DNA of 64,000 nucleotides, from assembly GCA_029204225.1 (NCBI GenBank), contig CM055111.1, positions 23,560,899 through 23,624,898 on the forward strand, read 5' to 3'. This document shows, piece after piece, positions 10,805-21,660 of this stretch. The first letter of the stretch is position 1, and every line of letters begins with the position of its first letter. Below the pieces are notes generated by a model. That model had not been told where the DNA came from. It saw nothing but the letters and a program-made list of their open reading frames with translations, and ran no database searches. The position numbers were made by a program, and so were the translations under genes. This stretch comes from Diphasiastrum complanatum. Taxonomy: Eukaryota; Streptophyta; Lycopodiopsida; Lycopodiales; Lycopodiaceae.

Positions 10805-11892
10805 CTATGCCTCAGATTTTTGGGGGTCAATGTATCGGGCCTTACCATCCTGATATATCACCTTTTTTCCTAGTGCTTTGGCTTCGCTGAAAACCTTTCT
10901 CCTTTCGGCAACTTGCATAGGTGTGAGATCATCGTCCATGAAGACAAGGGTACCTCTCAGCCTAGCTCGTAGCCTAAGGACAGCTTGCCGCTCCTCTATT
11001 CCCGTAAACCGTATGATGAGTGTAGTTGGATCTCTTTTAGTTCTCCACGCTTTTTCCATTCCGTTGTGATGGTGGGAAAGTGTATCCGTGAGGAAACTGG
11101 ATGCTTCGGTAACTGGAGCCTTAGTATCTTCAATTCCTCGCACCCGCACATTCAGAGATTTATACTTCCGCATTCCTTCTTCGGATATGGTGGCTGAGAT
11201 GACGCTATTGAAAGTGTGTGTACCTTCTTTAGCGTCTTCTTTGAATAGAGAGGCCCATGTTTTGGTTTCCGCCTTATGTTGCTCAATCCGTTCCTTCAAT
11301 TCTTGGATCTTTGTGGTGCTGGCGGGTTCTTTCCTGCTCAAGGTCTCTTCCAAAGATATGATCCGGGCCATCATAGTTTGCTTCTCGATTGCCATAGCTT
11401 GTATTGTAGTTTTCAATTGACCCATTTCCATCCTCAGATAGCTAGATTCAAGTGTAATCTGTTCCATGCAAGAGAGAAGGTACTGTTCAAATGCTTTCGT
11501 AGGAGAGTAGGCTTCTTTAGGGAATGAGAGAGGATAATGGGAGGGGGCAGGAGAACCATGGAGAAAGGAGAGGGCCAAGGAAGAGGGGGAGGACTGTGAG
11601 CAGGCAGCGAGGGGTTGGGAAGGGCCAGCGAGGGGGTGGGAGTAGGCTGAGCAGACAGCGAGGGGGTGGGAAGGGCCAGCGAGGGGGTGGGAGGGGCGGG
11701 AGTAGGCTGAGCAGGCAGCGAGGGGGTGGGAAGGGCCAGCGAGGGGGTGGGAGAGGTGGTGAGAGAGGGAGTAGGCAGCGAGGGGGTGTATGAAGGGCCA
11801 GCGACGGGCTGCAAAGGAGAGGGAAGGGGTAGCGAAAGAGAGGAAGGGGAGCGAGGGGGAGGGGAGCGAGGGCTCCCCTTTTTTCTGGCCAT
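10805..11892 (-). pseudogene. LINE ORF1: proline-rich N-terminus, coiled coil, RNA-binding-like C-terminus
   Basis: From MARKKGSPRSPPPRS (11892) a proline/serine-rich segment with PTPSLALPTPSL repeats passes, after one frameshift near 11550, into a coiled-coil region (MGQLKTTIQAMAIEKQTM) and a globular end (LNVRVRGIED, TLIIRFTG, LVFMDDDLTPMQVAERRKVF). The order coiled coil, RRM-like strand motif, then a DLT-containing C-terminal domain is the layout of L1 ORF1 proteins. It would coat element RNA. It stops 51 bases before ORF2. The L1-type similarity is my inference from pattern, not from a search. Confidence 0.7.
11596..11790. repeat. Tandem GC-rich repeat coding the Pro/Ser/Leu repeats of LINE ORF1
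   Basis: The words CAGCGAGGGGGTGGGAAGGG and GTAGGCTGAGCAG recur at steps of about 51 and 60 bases (about 11599, 11650, 11710). Read on the - strand they encode repeated PTPSLALP blocks. This is a replication-slippage repeat inside coding sequence, and one of its length changes may be near the ORF1 frameshift. Confidence 0.8.
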
Positions 11893-12043
11893 TGAGTGCG
11901 ATGGAGGTCAGGGGGGGAGGTGAGTGCGACCAGGGTAGGGCGAGCTAGGCCAGGGCAGTAGCAGCAGCAGCGATGGAGGAGTCAGCAGCAGCAGCCATCG
12001 CGCTCAGACAGCAGGCAGCAGGCAGCCATCGCGCTCAGCCATC

Positions 12044-12044
<1 letters not shown>

Positions 12045-12097
<53 letters not shown>
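12045..12097. repeat. (GA)n between two LINE copies
   Basis: A pure GA run sits between the 5' end of LINE copy 1 (left) and the 3' end of LINE copy 2 (right, TTTATTAACG). It is thus both the 3' tail of copy 2 and the 5' flank of copy 1. Confidence 0.97.
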
Positions 12098-12101
<4 letters not shown>

Positions 12102-14524
12102 TTAACGTATTTTCCATGCCAAAAGGTATATAAGACTAAAAGATACATGTCCAGTGTGTGGTATCAATGGGAGCGCATAAAACATCTCCAAAAAACAGTA
12201 AAGAAAGTGCATGTAGATAAACTACTAGATAAACCAGGATGAACTGAACTATGCACTGAGCTAAAAATGCGTGATATGGCTGGTAGTCGAAAAATATATC
12301 ATATGTCGTAGTGTCATCACGATGCTGCTCTGCTGGGGTGTTGTCTTGAAGAGAGAGAAAGAGAGAGCACTTTGAATGCCAAAAACTATAAAATGAAATA
12401 GTACATGATGATCTATATTGGAGCATAAATATGTCTCCAAAATCAAAATCAACATAAATTAGACTAGAACAATCAAAGAGCTAGTCTCTAATCATCTTAG
12501 TGAACTCTGCATAAACTGAAAATAATATTGCAGCTGATACAATGATAAAGTGAAGCACGTTATAAAAATGAGTATATATCAGGTATTATGTCCTGGCGGA
12601 ACTAGAGCTCTACTAAAATATGAAAAGATAGATGGACTCAACAATCGAAATGAGTTTGAACATGGAGTGTGTCACGATGGTGGTCTCCAAACGGGGTACA
12701 ATTCTCATCCTCAAATAATGTCTCACCCTCAATAGCTACTCTGAATCATCTAAGAAAGAAAGAAGCTCTACTAATGTCTTTTCCATGCCAAAAGTTTCCA
12801 AATCTGTAAAAGAAAAATGCATCTGATGTAAATCTAAGTAAAATACCACTAATAAAGAAAAAATATATCTATGAAACATGAACGAGCTATGTATGATGCT
12901 AAACGGACTTAGATCATGTCGTAATGTTGTTGCTACTACTGAAGAAGGATGTAAGACGAGCTGCAATAGAAAGTACGGCTGGGGTAAGCTGCCAACATTG
13001 AAAGTGGGAGGGACCTGTCATCATGCTAGGTTGAGTAGATCTGGCTATAGGGTAACGCTAGGAGGTGCATTGTCTCTGAGCTCTGTGGGAAGTCCTATCC
13101 TCATCATTGTCCTCTATATTTGAGTCTGGTCGTGCTCGCCGTTTGGAGAAAAAGGAGGTGATATGAAGCCATGTCTGGAGTACTCTAATGAGAAGCCTGG
13201 AGGACTCGTCGTAGTACTTAGATCATAAGTGCAACACTGTGGATCCTCATAGGTAACAAGTGAACGCAAAGTGATTGGTTTATCTCTGATCAAACAATAG
13301 TATCTCCCTCAAATCTCATAATAGGCTAGGCATGTGAAGATGAAGTGCTCCTCGGTCTCGACCTCGTCTATGGAACATAACTGGTAGTAGATCCGATCCT
13401 TTCGTGGGGTACTCTCAAACAATCCAATCTTAACCTCAAGTTGGGGTGAAGAGATACGGAACTGACCCAATATGGATCTGACACCATGTGATAACTTAGA
13501 ACGCACAAAGTATGGTAGAAATGGATCCCTGATACACTTGTCTCTAAGAAGTGAAACCCATAGACATCAGGTTTGACCCCCAACTGACCATCTCAAGCTC
13601 AATCACGATAAGCTTTGTAGATGACCTGTTTGATGTAATCATGAGTAACCGAGAGAAGGGCAATAATGGAGATGCCAAATGTGTCAAGGTGGCAAAAAGC
13701 ATAAGAGAACCAAGCCAACTAATAGCCCTGACTTTGCAAGTGTTGGAATAAGATTAGAGCAGCTTGTGTATACGTCCGCTCAGAAATCTAAAACTCACTG
13801 ACTTGCTGGACATATGTGATCAGCTAGAGTATGGCATCAAAATACATGGGTGGGACCCAAACTCTGCAAGGATGATACGGTGTGGGACCGAGGGCTTAGC
13901 CCGTATCATACGTGAGAGCATAGTGGTCTTCTATAGTTGCAAATATACTAGAACAATCGGATGAGGTAAGATCAATGCACCATGTTGCTGCTGCATATAA
14001 AACTATAGGGGAAACGATGATGTCAAAAAGCCAACACTTACTTGAGGCGTCTCCAATAAACATGCAAAAACGAAATCTTTCCAGCTGGGCAAGGAAGTAT
14101 GACCCTTCCCAAGTCTAGTGAAAGCTGCCTATCTCATACTAAAGATAGGACCAATAAAGAGTATGCCTAAGTGTAAGATGAAACAATCTCCAACGCTTGG
14201 TTGTCAAAAAGGAGTTCCTATCTCAACATAGAGCTCTTGGAAACGTTCAAGACCAATACTTTGGTCTTCCCAATGTTAACCCCTAGGCCTCGTCTGGAAC
14301 AGGAGCCATGAAGGCAATCAAGCTATCTTTTTAGGCCCTCCTAGTAGGTGAAACTAGAACTACATCATGTGCGTAAAGAAGAATGGCGATCAAGGTGTCT
14401 CCAAGTCGGCATCTAGACCCACAACACTACTCAATAACCCTCTCTAGCTCGTCAATATATAACCCAAAAAGTGTGGGAGAGAGGGAGCACCTTTGCTTCA
14501 CCTTAATAGGGGTCATGATCTTCT
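12098..14524 (-). pseudogene. LINE copy 2, 5'-truncated and degraded
   Basis: Same family as copy 1. The 3' end (TTTATTAACG...ATACATGTCCAGTGTG) parallels copy 1 at 6977. The ORF2 tail at 13506-13309 reads ILGQFRISSPQLEVKIG...EEHFIFTCLAYYEI, matching MGQFRVSSHQLAIETG...ESHFLFRCPAYYEI of copy 1. Around 14490-14360 the RT core is recognisable (SLSPTLFGLYIDELERVIE) with LYAHDVVL where copy 1 has LYADDVVL, so a catalytic Asp is lost. Similarity ends at about 14525 where gypsy sequence begins. Many stops and frameshifts. Confidence 0.8.
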
Positions 14525-15352
14525 CCACTTTTGGGCCTCACAACTTGGTAGGCATGCATGGGACTATCCATAGGATGGTTTTGGATTGATCTTGACCGTC
14601 CGAAATAAACCATGTAAAACTGGGAGGAGTGTTGCTGAAATCTATGGTTAGTAATTTGAATCTGAAAACACAGCTATCAAGAGAATATAAATTTCCAGAT
14701 TATGCACCTAGAGCACACCAACCTAGTTCTAGGGAGAGATTGGTCCTACAGTTTAGGACCAACTTTCCAAAGAAACTACCAAGACAATACTCCTAGTTTT
14801 CAAAAGAATGGCAGAGCAGTCCAGTTGCATGGAAAACACGGTGTTCCTAATAGTCCCATGGTGTGCAGCACAGAACTTCTTCAGCTTACTTGTTTTTTAC
14901 CTTCAGTTTATATTAGATGACTGTGTTTATAGTACTAGTAATCATAACTTTAAATATTCCGATGTTTTATTAGATGAAGTTTATGATGTTTTCCTTATGG
15001 ATTTACCGATGGTTTACCACCCAATAGAAGAACTGTAGACCATGCCATTAGTTTAAGACTTGGTACGGCACCAATCGCTAAACTTCCATATCGGGTTAGT
15101 CGATCAAAGGATGAAGAAACAACTAAACAATAAACTGAATATCTTAGGAAAGGTCAAATTCAGCATAGTACTTCACCTTGGGCAACTCCAATACTATTAG
15201 TTCAAAAGAAAGAACGGTCTACTCGATTAAGTGTAGATTATAAAGCTGTAAATAAGGTCACTATTAAGAACAAGTACCCTATGCCTCGCGTGGATGAGTT
15301 GTTTGATCAACTTGACAAGGCTAAATACTTCAATAAAATAGACTTCCTGGAA
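14525..15352 (+). pseudogene. Ty3/gypsy fragment: protease to reverse transcriptase start
   Basis: Reads TFGPHNLVGMHG, then NLVLGRDWSYSLGPTFQRNYQ (14710-14790), later DHAISLRLGTAPIAKLPYRVS and [14 protein letters not shown], ending KYFNKIDFL. The same segments in the same order lie on the - strand at 18700-17800, so both are copies of one family in opposite orientations. Stops and small deletions are common. It ends abruptly inside the RT at about 15352. A catalytic core is absent. Confidence 0.85.
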
Positions 15353-16368
15353 TGTGCATTAATTTAATCCAATTAATATTTTTTCAAAAAAAATCAGGGT
15401 TCATAGTTTTTTTTTTTTTGTGTTGTGATTTTTTTTTTGTTTCCTGCTGTTTTGTAGCGTATTTTTAGTCTTATTTTATTAACTTTGGATTTAAAAACAA
15501 AGGAATAGCGCTCTGGAACTCTGCAATATGATTTTATATAAATGTATGGAAGAATGATTTTTGCTTGTGTTGGCAAAGTTGTAAAATGCATTATGAAATT
15601 TGAATATTCAGAGTGTGCATTGTTTCTTTATTGCAAGGTGCATTTTGTATTCTAAATCCATAGTAAACATTTTCAATTAAAGTTCATTAACATGAACATA
15701 TTTCTGAAAGAATATATTTTTCAAAGTTGAAACGTGAAATGACCCAAAAATGGTACAAAAATGTTTAAAAAATATAAAATTTTCCAAAGACGACCTAAAA
15801 CCTGGAGCTGAATACGGCAGCATCAGAGGTATTTGGGGCCAAAAACATTCTGCTCCTATTTTTTTTTTGGGCCCTTGACTCCTTGAAAATCGTCCAAATG
15901 CCATATTTAATATAGTAGTTGTTCTTTGATAACTATGCCAGGCAGTGGATCCGATCCGCTGCATGCACGTCCCGGACTGCAGCAATTCGGGACTGGGATA
16001 TAAAAAAGATGTGCTTTTTTTCAATCTTTTTTATATGCTGCGGCCCGCTAATTGCAAACTTTTTTCTGATGCTGGACCGGCATCACAGCCTGCTTGTGAT
16101 TAGCGTCTCAATGTCTCCTAAAAATCAAAACTTAGATGACAAGATCAGGGAATTGCATGCTCATCACTGTTGCAAAAAATCAGCGTTGCAGTGTCTCCTA
16201 CTGTTACCCAGAAATCAGAGATTAAATAGCTTTCGCTACCCAAGAATCACAAAGTTTATTGGATAGTGAATCTTACATAACTAGCATGGTTTAGGTTCTA
16301 GAGTAGTTATGAGGGTGCTCATCTTAGCACCTAATAATGTCTTGGTCAATTTGATGATATGTGCGCAG
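15353..16368. other. AT-rich intron-like DNA upstream of the first visible RFC1 exon
   Basis: I see no coding exon, repeat terminus or RNA gene here. The next RFC1 exon upstream is expected either here or further left, but I could not find its sequence anywhere in 1-16368. If the gene is intact, the intron before 16369 may therefore contain the whole 16 kb of transposons to the left edge. Confidence 0.4.
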
Positions 16369-17032
16369 AGAAGCTGTGCGGCTGGATTATGTCAAGGTGC
16401 TTGCTTTACAGCTCACAGTTCCACTGCGCCGCTTGAACAAGGTTTACAAAGTCATTCGCTGTTTTTTGCAGTTATTTGTGTAGGCATAAACTGAAGTTTC
16501 TTTTAAGAATAATTTTCAGGTTTGGCATCTGAATGCAGCTTGGAAATATCTTAGAATTGAACTCCCAAACTTACCTATAAACATCCAAGAAACATCTTTT
16601 TGGATAAAATGTTTCAACGGTCATGCGGTGAAAATGCTACTAGTAGCTTATTGTCAGGAATCTAACTTTGATGAAGACGATTTCTGCAGGATGAGGCGGT
16701 TCTTAAAGTTGTTGATGTAATGGATGAATACTCACTCACCCAAGACGATTTTGATACCATTCTGGATATCACAAAGTTTCAGGTTTTCTATCATCACAGT
16801 TTTACCTCGTTCATGTGTCTCAGTCGTCTTTGCAATGATTGCGAGTGGATGGTAGTCCAAGAACCAAGCTGATTGTTTATACTTCATTCACTTCTTTAAC
16901 GCATATTTGCTATCAACTATTGTCCCTAGTTCCATGCATATACCTATAATATCAATGTATTGGGATGTAGTTTAAATGGATCTTTTTTACTGAGAATTTT
17001 ATTTGTAAGATAGTTACTGGCCAAATGAAAAT

Positions 17033-17091
<59 letters not shown>

Positions 17092-20000
17092 AGAGAGATT
17101 GAGAGATTTATTAATGAATGTAGGTACCCGAGGGCACAAAAGACAAATACACTAAATTTAAAAAAAAAAAAGTGCGTCCGGAGTGGACGCGGACGCGCCC
17201 CTGGCGTGTCCTCAACCGGACGCGTCCTAGGACGCGCGTTCTGCGACCTTTGGTTAAGAAGGTTTTGTCATAGGAACTGCTATCTGAGCATATTCTTTGA
17301 CAAATCGTCTGTAATATCTTGCCAAACCTAGAAAGATCTGTAGATCTAAAATATTCTGAGGTCTCAGCCAACTGAGTATGGTTTTAACCTTACTGGGGTC
17401 CATCTTAATCCCATCTGCCGAGATAATGTGACCCAAATAAGCTACTTCTTCAATGAAGAATTCACACTTAGGTTTCTTAGCATAAAGCTTATGCTTTCTA
17501 AGCAGTCGAAACACTTTTTTGAGATGTTTAAGATGCTCCTTCCTCGTCTTATTGTAGACGAGGATGTCATCTAAAAATACGACTACAAACTTACCTAAGT
17601 ATGGTCTGAGGACACTGGTCATCAAAGTCATAAAGGTAGCTGGAGCATTTGTGAGCCCAAATGGCATCACTTTAAACTCATAATGACCGTGACGAGTCCT
17701 AAAAGCTGTTTTCGGGACATCCTCCATTTTTATACGGACCTGATGATATCCCGATCTAAGGTCAATTCTATTGAAAAACTTAGCCCCGTCGAGTTGATCA
17801 AACAACTCGTCTGCCCGAGGCATTGGGTACTTATTCTTAATAGTGACCTTATTGAGGGCTCTGTAGTCTACTACGCAAAGACGCATAGACCCCTCTTTCT
17901 TTTTCACCAAAAGGATTGGTGATGTCCATGGTGAACTACTGGTCTGAATTTGGCCTTTCCCAAGATAATCTGTTAACTGCCTAGTTATTTCTTCATCCTC
18001 TGTTCGGCTGACGCGATATTGAGGTTTAGAAACAGGTGCTGTACCTGGTATTAGGTTTATTGCATGATCTAGATCTCTGCTAGGTGGTAAACCATGTGGT
18101 AAATCTTCAGGAAACATATCTTTAAATTTAGACAATAAAGTTTCTAATTTATTTATTTGCTGCTGTAAAAAACTGGAAATAGAAACTTCTAGAATAAATT
18201 GAAGGTCACATAAGAATACCTGATGGTTGCTATCCCTAATTAGCTGACGGAGCTCTGAACTACAGACCATAGGCTTGTTGGGAACATCATGTCCCCCTGC
18301 AATTGGATCTCTTTGCCATTACGCTGAAAGCTGGGGGTGTTCTCTTGATAATTTCTGTGGAGAGAAGGGCCTAAGCTGTAGAGCAAGTCCAAGGTCTGTA
18401 CGATCCAGGTGCATTATCTAAAAGTTAATTTCATCTTGATACCCCTGAATATCAAGATTTAAGTTGGTTACCATAGTTTCCCAAATTTTCTTGTCTTCAC
18501 CATTGGCCAAAGAAACTATGTACCTATGCTGACTGGGTGCCTCTGGAGGTCTGAGTTTCTTAACTAGGGTGTAGTTGATGAAATTATGGGTTGCCCCATC
18601 ATCAACCATGACTCTTACTGATTAGTTGCCTATCTTACCATGCATACGTACTAGATCATGTGGCCCAAAGCTGACGGGTCTCCCTAGCATTGCAGAGGTC
18701 AATTGGCAACAATGTTCATGATCTTCATGAAACACTTTTATCTCAGTAGCTACCGAGTCATTTGGGAAGCTTACAGTCTGTACAAGATGAATTTGTTTTT
18801 TATCCATTATCTTTTTTAAAAAATGGCCCAAGTTTGAATTTTTTTTTTAACAATAAGGGCTTCTCATTGGTGCCCTAACTTCTGGCGCCTAATAATAGCT
18901 TTTTTTAACAACACGAACAAACTGTTCTTAAGTAATAGATGGGCCCATTTTGGACCCGAATATCATAATCAGGGGGTTTAAATGAGATTTGATATAATTA
19001 CTTTGGCTTGAAAATATGTGTGTACTCTATAACTAGTAGATCAAAGCCAGATTATTCTCTAGTCATTGTACACTTGTGTCAAAGTGTTTACCTCTTTGTC
19101 ATGTGAAATATTTCTCTTTGCTCATCAGGGACTTATCAACTTCATGACCATTCAACATGCGGCTCATCTATGGTTTGTATTCAGGGTCACGCCAATCTTT
19201 TGGATGGGGTGCAGCCTGCTACAAAAACAGCTCTTACGAAAGCATACAAGCAAAGGGAACAAGATCGCCGAGTTCGATCTGCAGATCTTTTACCATCCAT
19301 TCTACCTGGACAAAAGAAATCTGCAAAGAAAATTGTACATGTTGGTCTTTTAGAGTCAGAGGCAATTGATGATGATGAGCTCATAAAAGATGATGCAGCA
19401 GAGCTATCTGGTGGTATGTATTGCTGAAAGATGTTTGTGCTTCCAGTACCAGTATAACTAACCGCTTGCTGTACTAAGAAATTTTCTCACATGCTTACTC
19501 GACATCACCTAGTAGTTTCCCTTTCCCCTTTCCAACTTAAGTATATTGCAAGCACTTTCTGTGAAGATTAGGGTTTAGGGTTTTGAAGTAAACTGCTTGG
19601 GTCCGTTGAATTTTGCAGAGGAAGAAAATGGAGAAACTGATGAGCTTGAAGAGACAGGTGCTGGTAAGCTGGATCGTCTTTTGAGAATTGTAGTCAAGAG
19701 CCATTGTGGAAGCTATATAAGATACTGTTCTGGAAATTGTTTTTATACTTTGGGAAATTTGTACGAAAGTGCTCAGTTCAGAAATGTAATAACATACTTT
19801 TAGCTCTTTTATAGTGTCATTGGTGTATTTTTTGTGTAGAGATGGTCCGACTATGATATACAGCTGGTGCATGGTTTGAAATTGATTTGAGTTGAGTAGA
19901 ATTTAATCAAGAGATTTGAAAATATTTTCAACATTTTGAATTAAGTAAGGATGATATGAAACATAACATGTATGGTGTGTTCTAGGAAAGTCTTTCCTCG

Positions 20001-21155
20001 TGCAGCATTTCAGATGCTTTTTAGAAAACGTGGCCCTTCCTCTGGGCCTTTCTTGCCTTCTTCCCTGGTAGCTGGGTTTTCGATCCTGAGTATCGTCCTA
20101 TGATGCCTGGGCTCACACTCCCTCGTACGATAGCTTCCGCCACTGTACCCATTAGCAAGCCATCTCCTGAAAATGTAGAGGACACTATATCTGCCCCTCA
20201 TCCAAAAAAAAAAAGAGAACTGCCAATCCATCTAAATCCTCCCCCAGTACACCTAACTTCCGACCAGAAACCATGGCCATCCATCGCCCAAAACTATCCC
20301 TTCTTTTGGCCACATGCTCAGCTGGTGTACCCTAGGTGGCGGTTTTCACCCCCTTTAATTAAAGCACTATACGGACTCTGGAGGATAGAGTATCAAAACA
20401 GGACAATTCAACGTCTCTGTTTTGGATGCCAGAGGAACTTAGCATTTTGAATGGAATGTCTAGAGTGACATTTGAGTTTCTACAATTACGGATTATTGTG
20501 ACTATTCTGGAAACTCACATGATTTAGTGCAGATTAATAATTATTTTTCTGTTGATGTGGTCACGTTTGCATTTTGCAAAGTGCTCTGATCAAAATCCGG
20601 CTGAATGATCAAACCTCTCATCATAAAAATTTGCAACTAATTAGCTATATAACCTTGGCTTATGTGACAGATTTGCTGAAGAAGGCCCAAACAGGATTTG
20701 AAATCATCGTCAAGAGTGGAGAAGTTAAAGGAGGTATGGGCACATACCTTATGAGGTGCTGGTCCTCACTGTAATACTCTTAGCAATGCTTGTGTCAAGT
20801 TCAAACAATTGAGTCAATAGATAATATTCTTGTGGCAAAAACTCTGGTCAGGAAATGAACTCGAAGTAAGTCTCAATCTTTGCAGGTAATAGATGCAAGA
20901 ATTGTAGTGTTCGACTCCTTACTGTTTAGCAAGAGTCGTGCATCTTGTGTTATCTTTTACGCTAGGAAGACGTCATTCAACCCTTAGTGGTGTCTATACC
21001 TGCTATTGAAGCTGTTGTTCTAAACTCTGGTGTTTGATTGTTTAGCAAGAAGAAATAATGGCCGGCTTGAAGCAACAAATGCAAAAAGTAACCTTCCTAA
21101 AAAACGGCAGAACCCTTCAAATACAGAATCGAAAGGTGGCAAGCGGAAGAAGTAA
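16369..21155 (+). CDS. RFC1: Replication factor C subunit 1 (RFC1), C-terminal exons
   Basis: Six exons recovered by splice sites and phase: 16369-16441, 16690-16782, 19185-19413, 19619-19663, 20671-20733 and 21046-21155 (TAA 21153-21155). They join without frame loss. Diagnostic segments are [31 protein letters not shown] then [34 protein letters not shown], an acidic stretch ([13 protein letters not shown]) and a Lys/Arg-rich end (KGGKRKK). These match the RFC1 C-terminal domain of the clamp loader that loads PCNA in DNA replication. The AAA+ and BRCT parts lie outside the window. Introns are inflated: 16783-19184 holds LINE and gypsy pieces. The reading frame looks intact. Confidence 0.93.
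17037..17165 (-). mobile_element. (GA)n plus LINE 3'-end fragment, in an RFC1 intron
   Basis: A GA run with two GATT interruptions (17037-17105) is followed by TTTATTAATGAATG...GGGCACAAAAGACAAATA, the same layout as the 3' ends of LINE copies 1 and 2 (6976 and 12097). Only about 60 bases of element remain. It is the third (GA)n plus TTTATTAA junction in the window. Confidence 0.75.
17170..17253. repeat. CpG-dense GGACGCG repeats
   Basis: About 80 bases contain repeated GGACGCG/CGCGTCC words, including the near-perfect palindrome ACGCGTCCTAGGACGCG (about 17219). It lies between the LINE tail and the gypsy fragment and is far richer in CpG than its AT-rich surroundings. It could be a terminal piece of another transposon; I cannot identify it. 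Confidence 0.5.
17254..18836 (-). pseudogene. Ty3/gypsy fragment: protease and reverse transcriptase
   Basis: Protease: [18 protein letters not shown] (18609 leftwards; the active-site triplet reads DDG rather than the usual DSG/DTG). Then [17 protein letters not shown], and RT from 18270: [70 protein letters not shown] (catalytic pair present), [15 protein letters not shown]. The chromovirus-like phrase order is typical plant Ty3. A small deletion around 18370 breaks the frame between protease and RT. It is truncated at both ends, with no LTR or integrase, and lies antisense in an RFC1 intron. Confidence 0.9.
19664..20670. other. RFC1 intron, no recognised element
   Basis: An intron of about 1 kb between exons ending 19663 and starting 20671. 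A C-rich patch at 20030-20340 has open frames on both strands but no motif I recognise. The donor is GTAAGC and the acceptor TGTGACAG. Confidence 0.6.
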
Positions 21156-21660
21156 ACTGCAGTGCACAGATCTTGCGATGGCGTATATATCAACAACTGT
21201 GTACTGGTAACTGGGCTAAGAGGGTCCACCCTGACAATTATTGATTCAGGAAGTTTAAAAAGCAGATTGCTTTGTCTTTGCACAAGACATTTAAGTCCGG
21301 TAAATTATGACTACTAAGGATCTGTTGAGTGTGAGTGGATGCTGGAGGTTTTCACATTTTTGTTGTGTAGGCATTGGTAAGTATAATTCCATTTTATGGA
21401 ATCATCAAAGTGGGTAGGTTAATTCTGAACTTTTTGGTAATTAGTAAGAAGCTTACCACTTGAAGTCTGAAGACTTCTCAATTTTCGGCACAACTCTTAC
21501 TTTTGAGGCCCACTAGTGAACTGGATGCAGATATTACTGTTCACTAAGTTTATGTAGCTTTTGTATAATCTTATGTAACCATCGCCCTGATGTTTTGGTA
21601 CTTTCCTAGATTATGTACAGTAACCAAGCTCAAATATGGAAATAAATAAGCATTTTGGTT
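21156..21660 (+). terminator. RFC1 3' UTR with poly(A) signal
   Basis: Non-coding AT-rich sequence after the RFC1 stop codon. A canonical AATAAA lies at 21641-21646 within GGAAATAAATAAG, with T-rich sequence following at 21685-21700. The 3' UTR would be about 500 bases. Cleavage position is inferred, not seen. Confidence 0.55.

Noticed and set aside
20010-20450. Possible exon or gene in an RFC1 intron (C-rich frames on both strands)
   Set aside because: RFC1 phases join correctly without it and no motif was recognised.
16369-21155. RFC1 as a processed pseudogene
   Set aside because: Introns with GT-AG borders and consistent phases are present and no stop or frameshift interrupts the joined exons.
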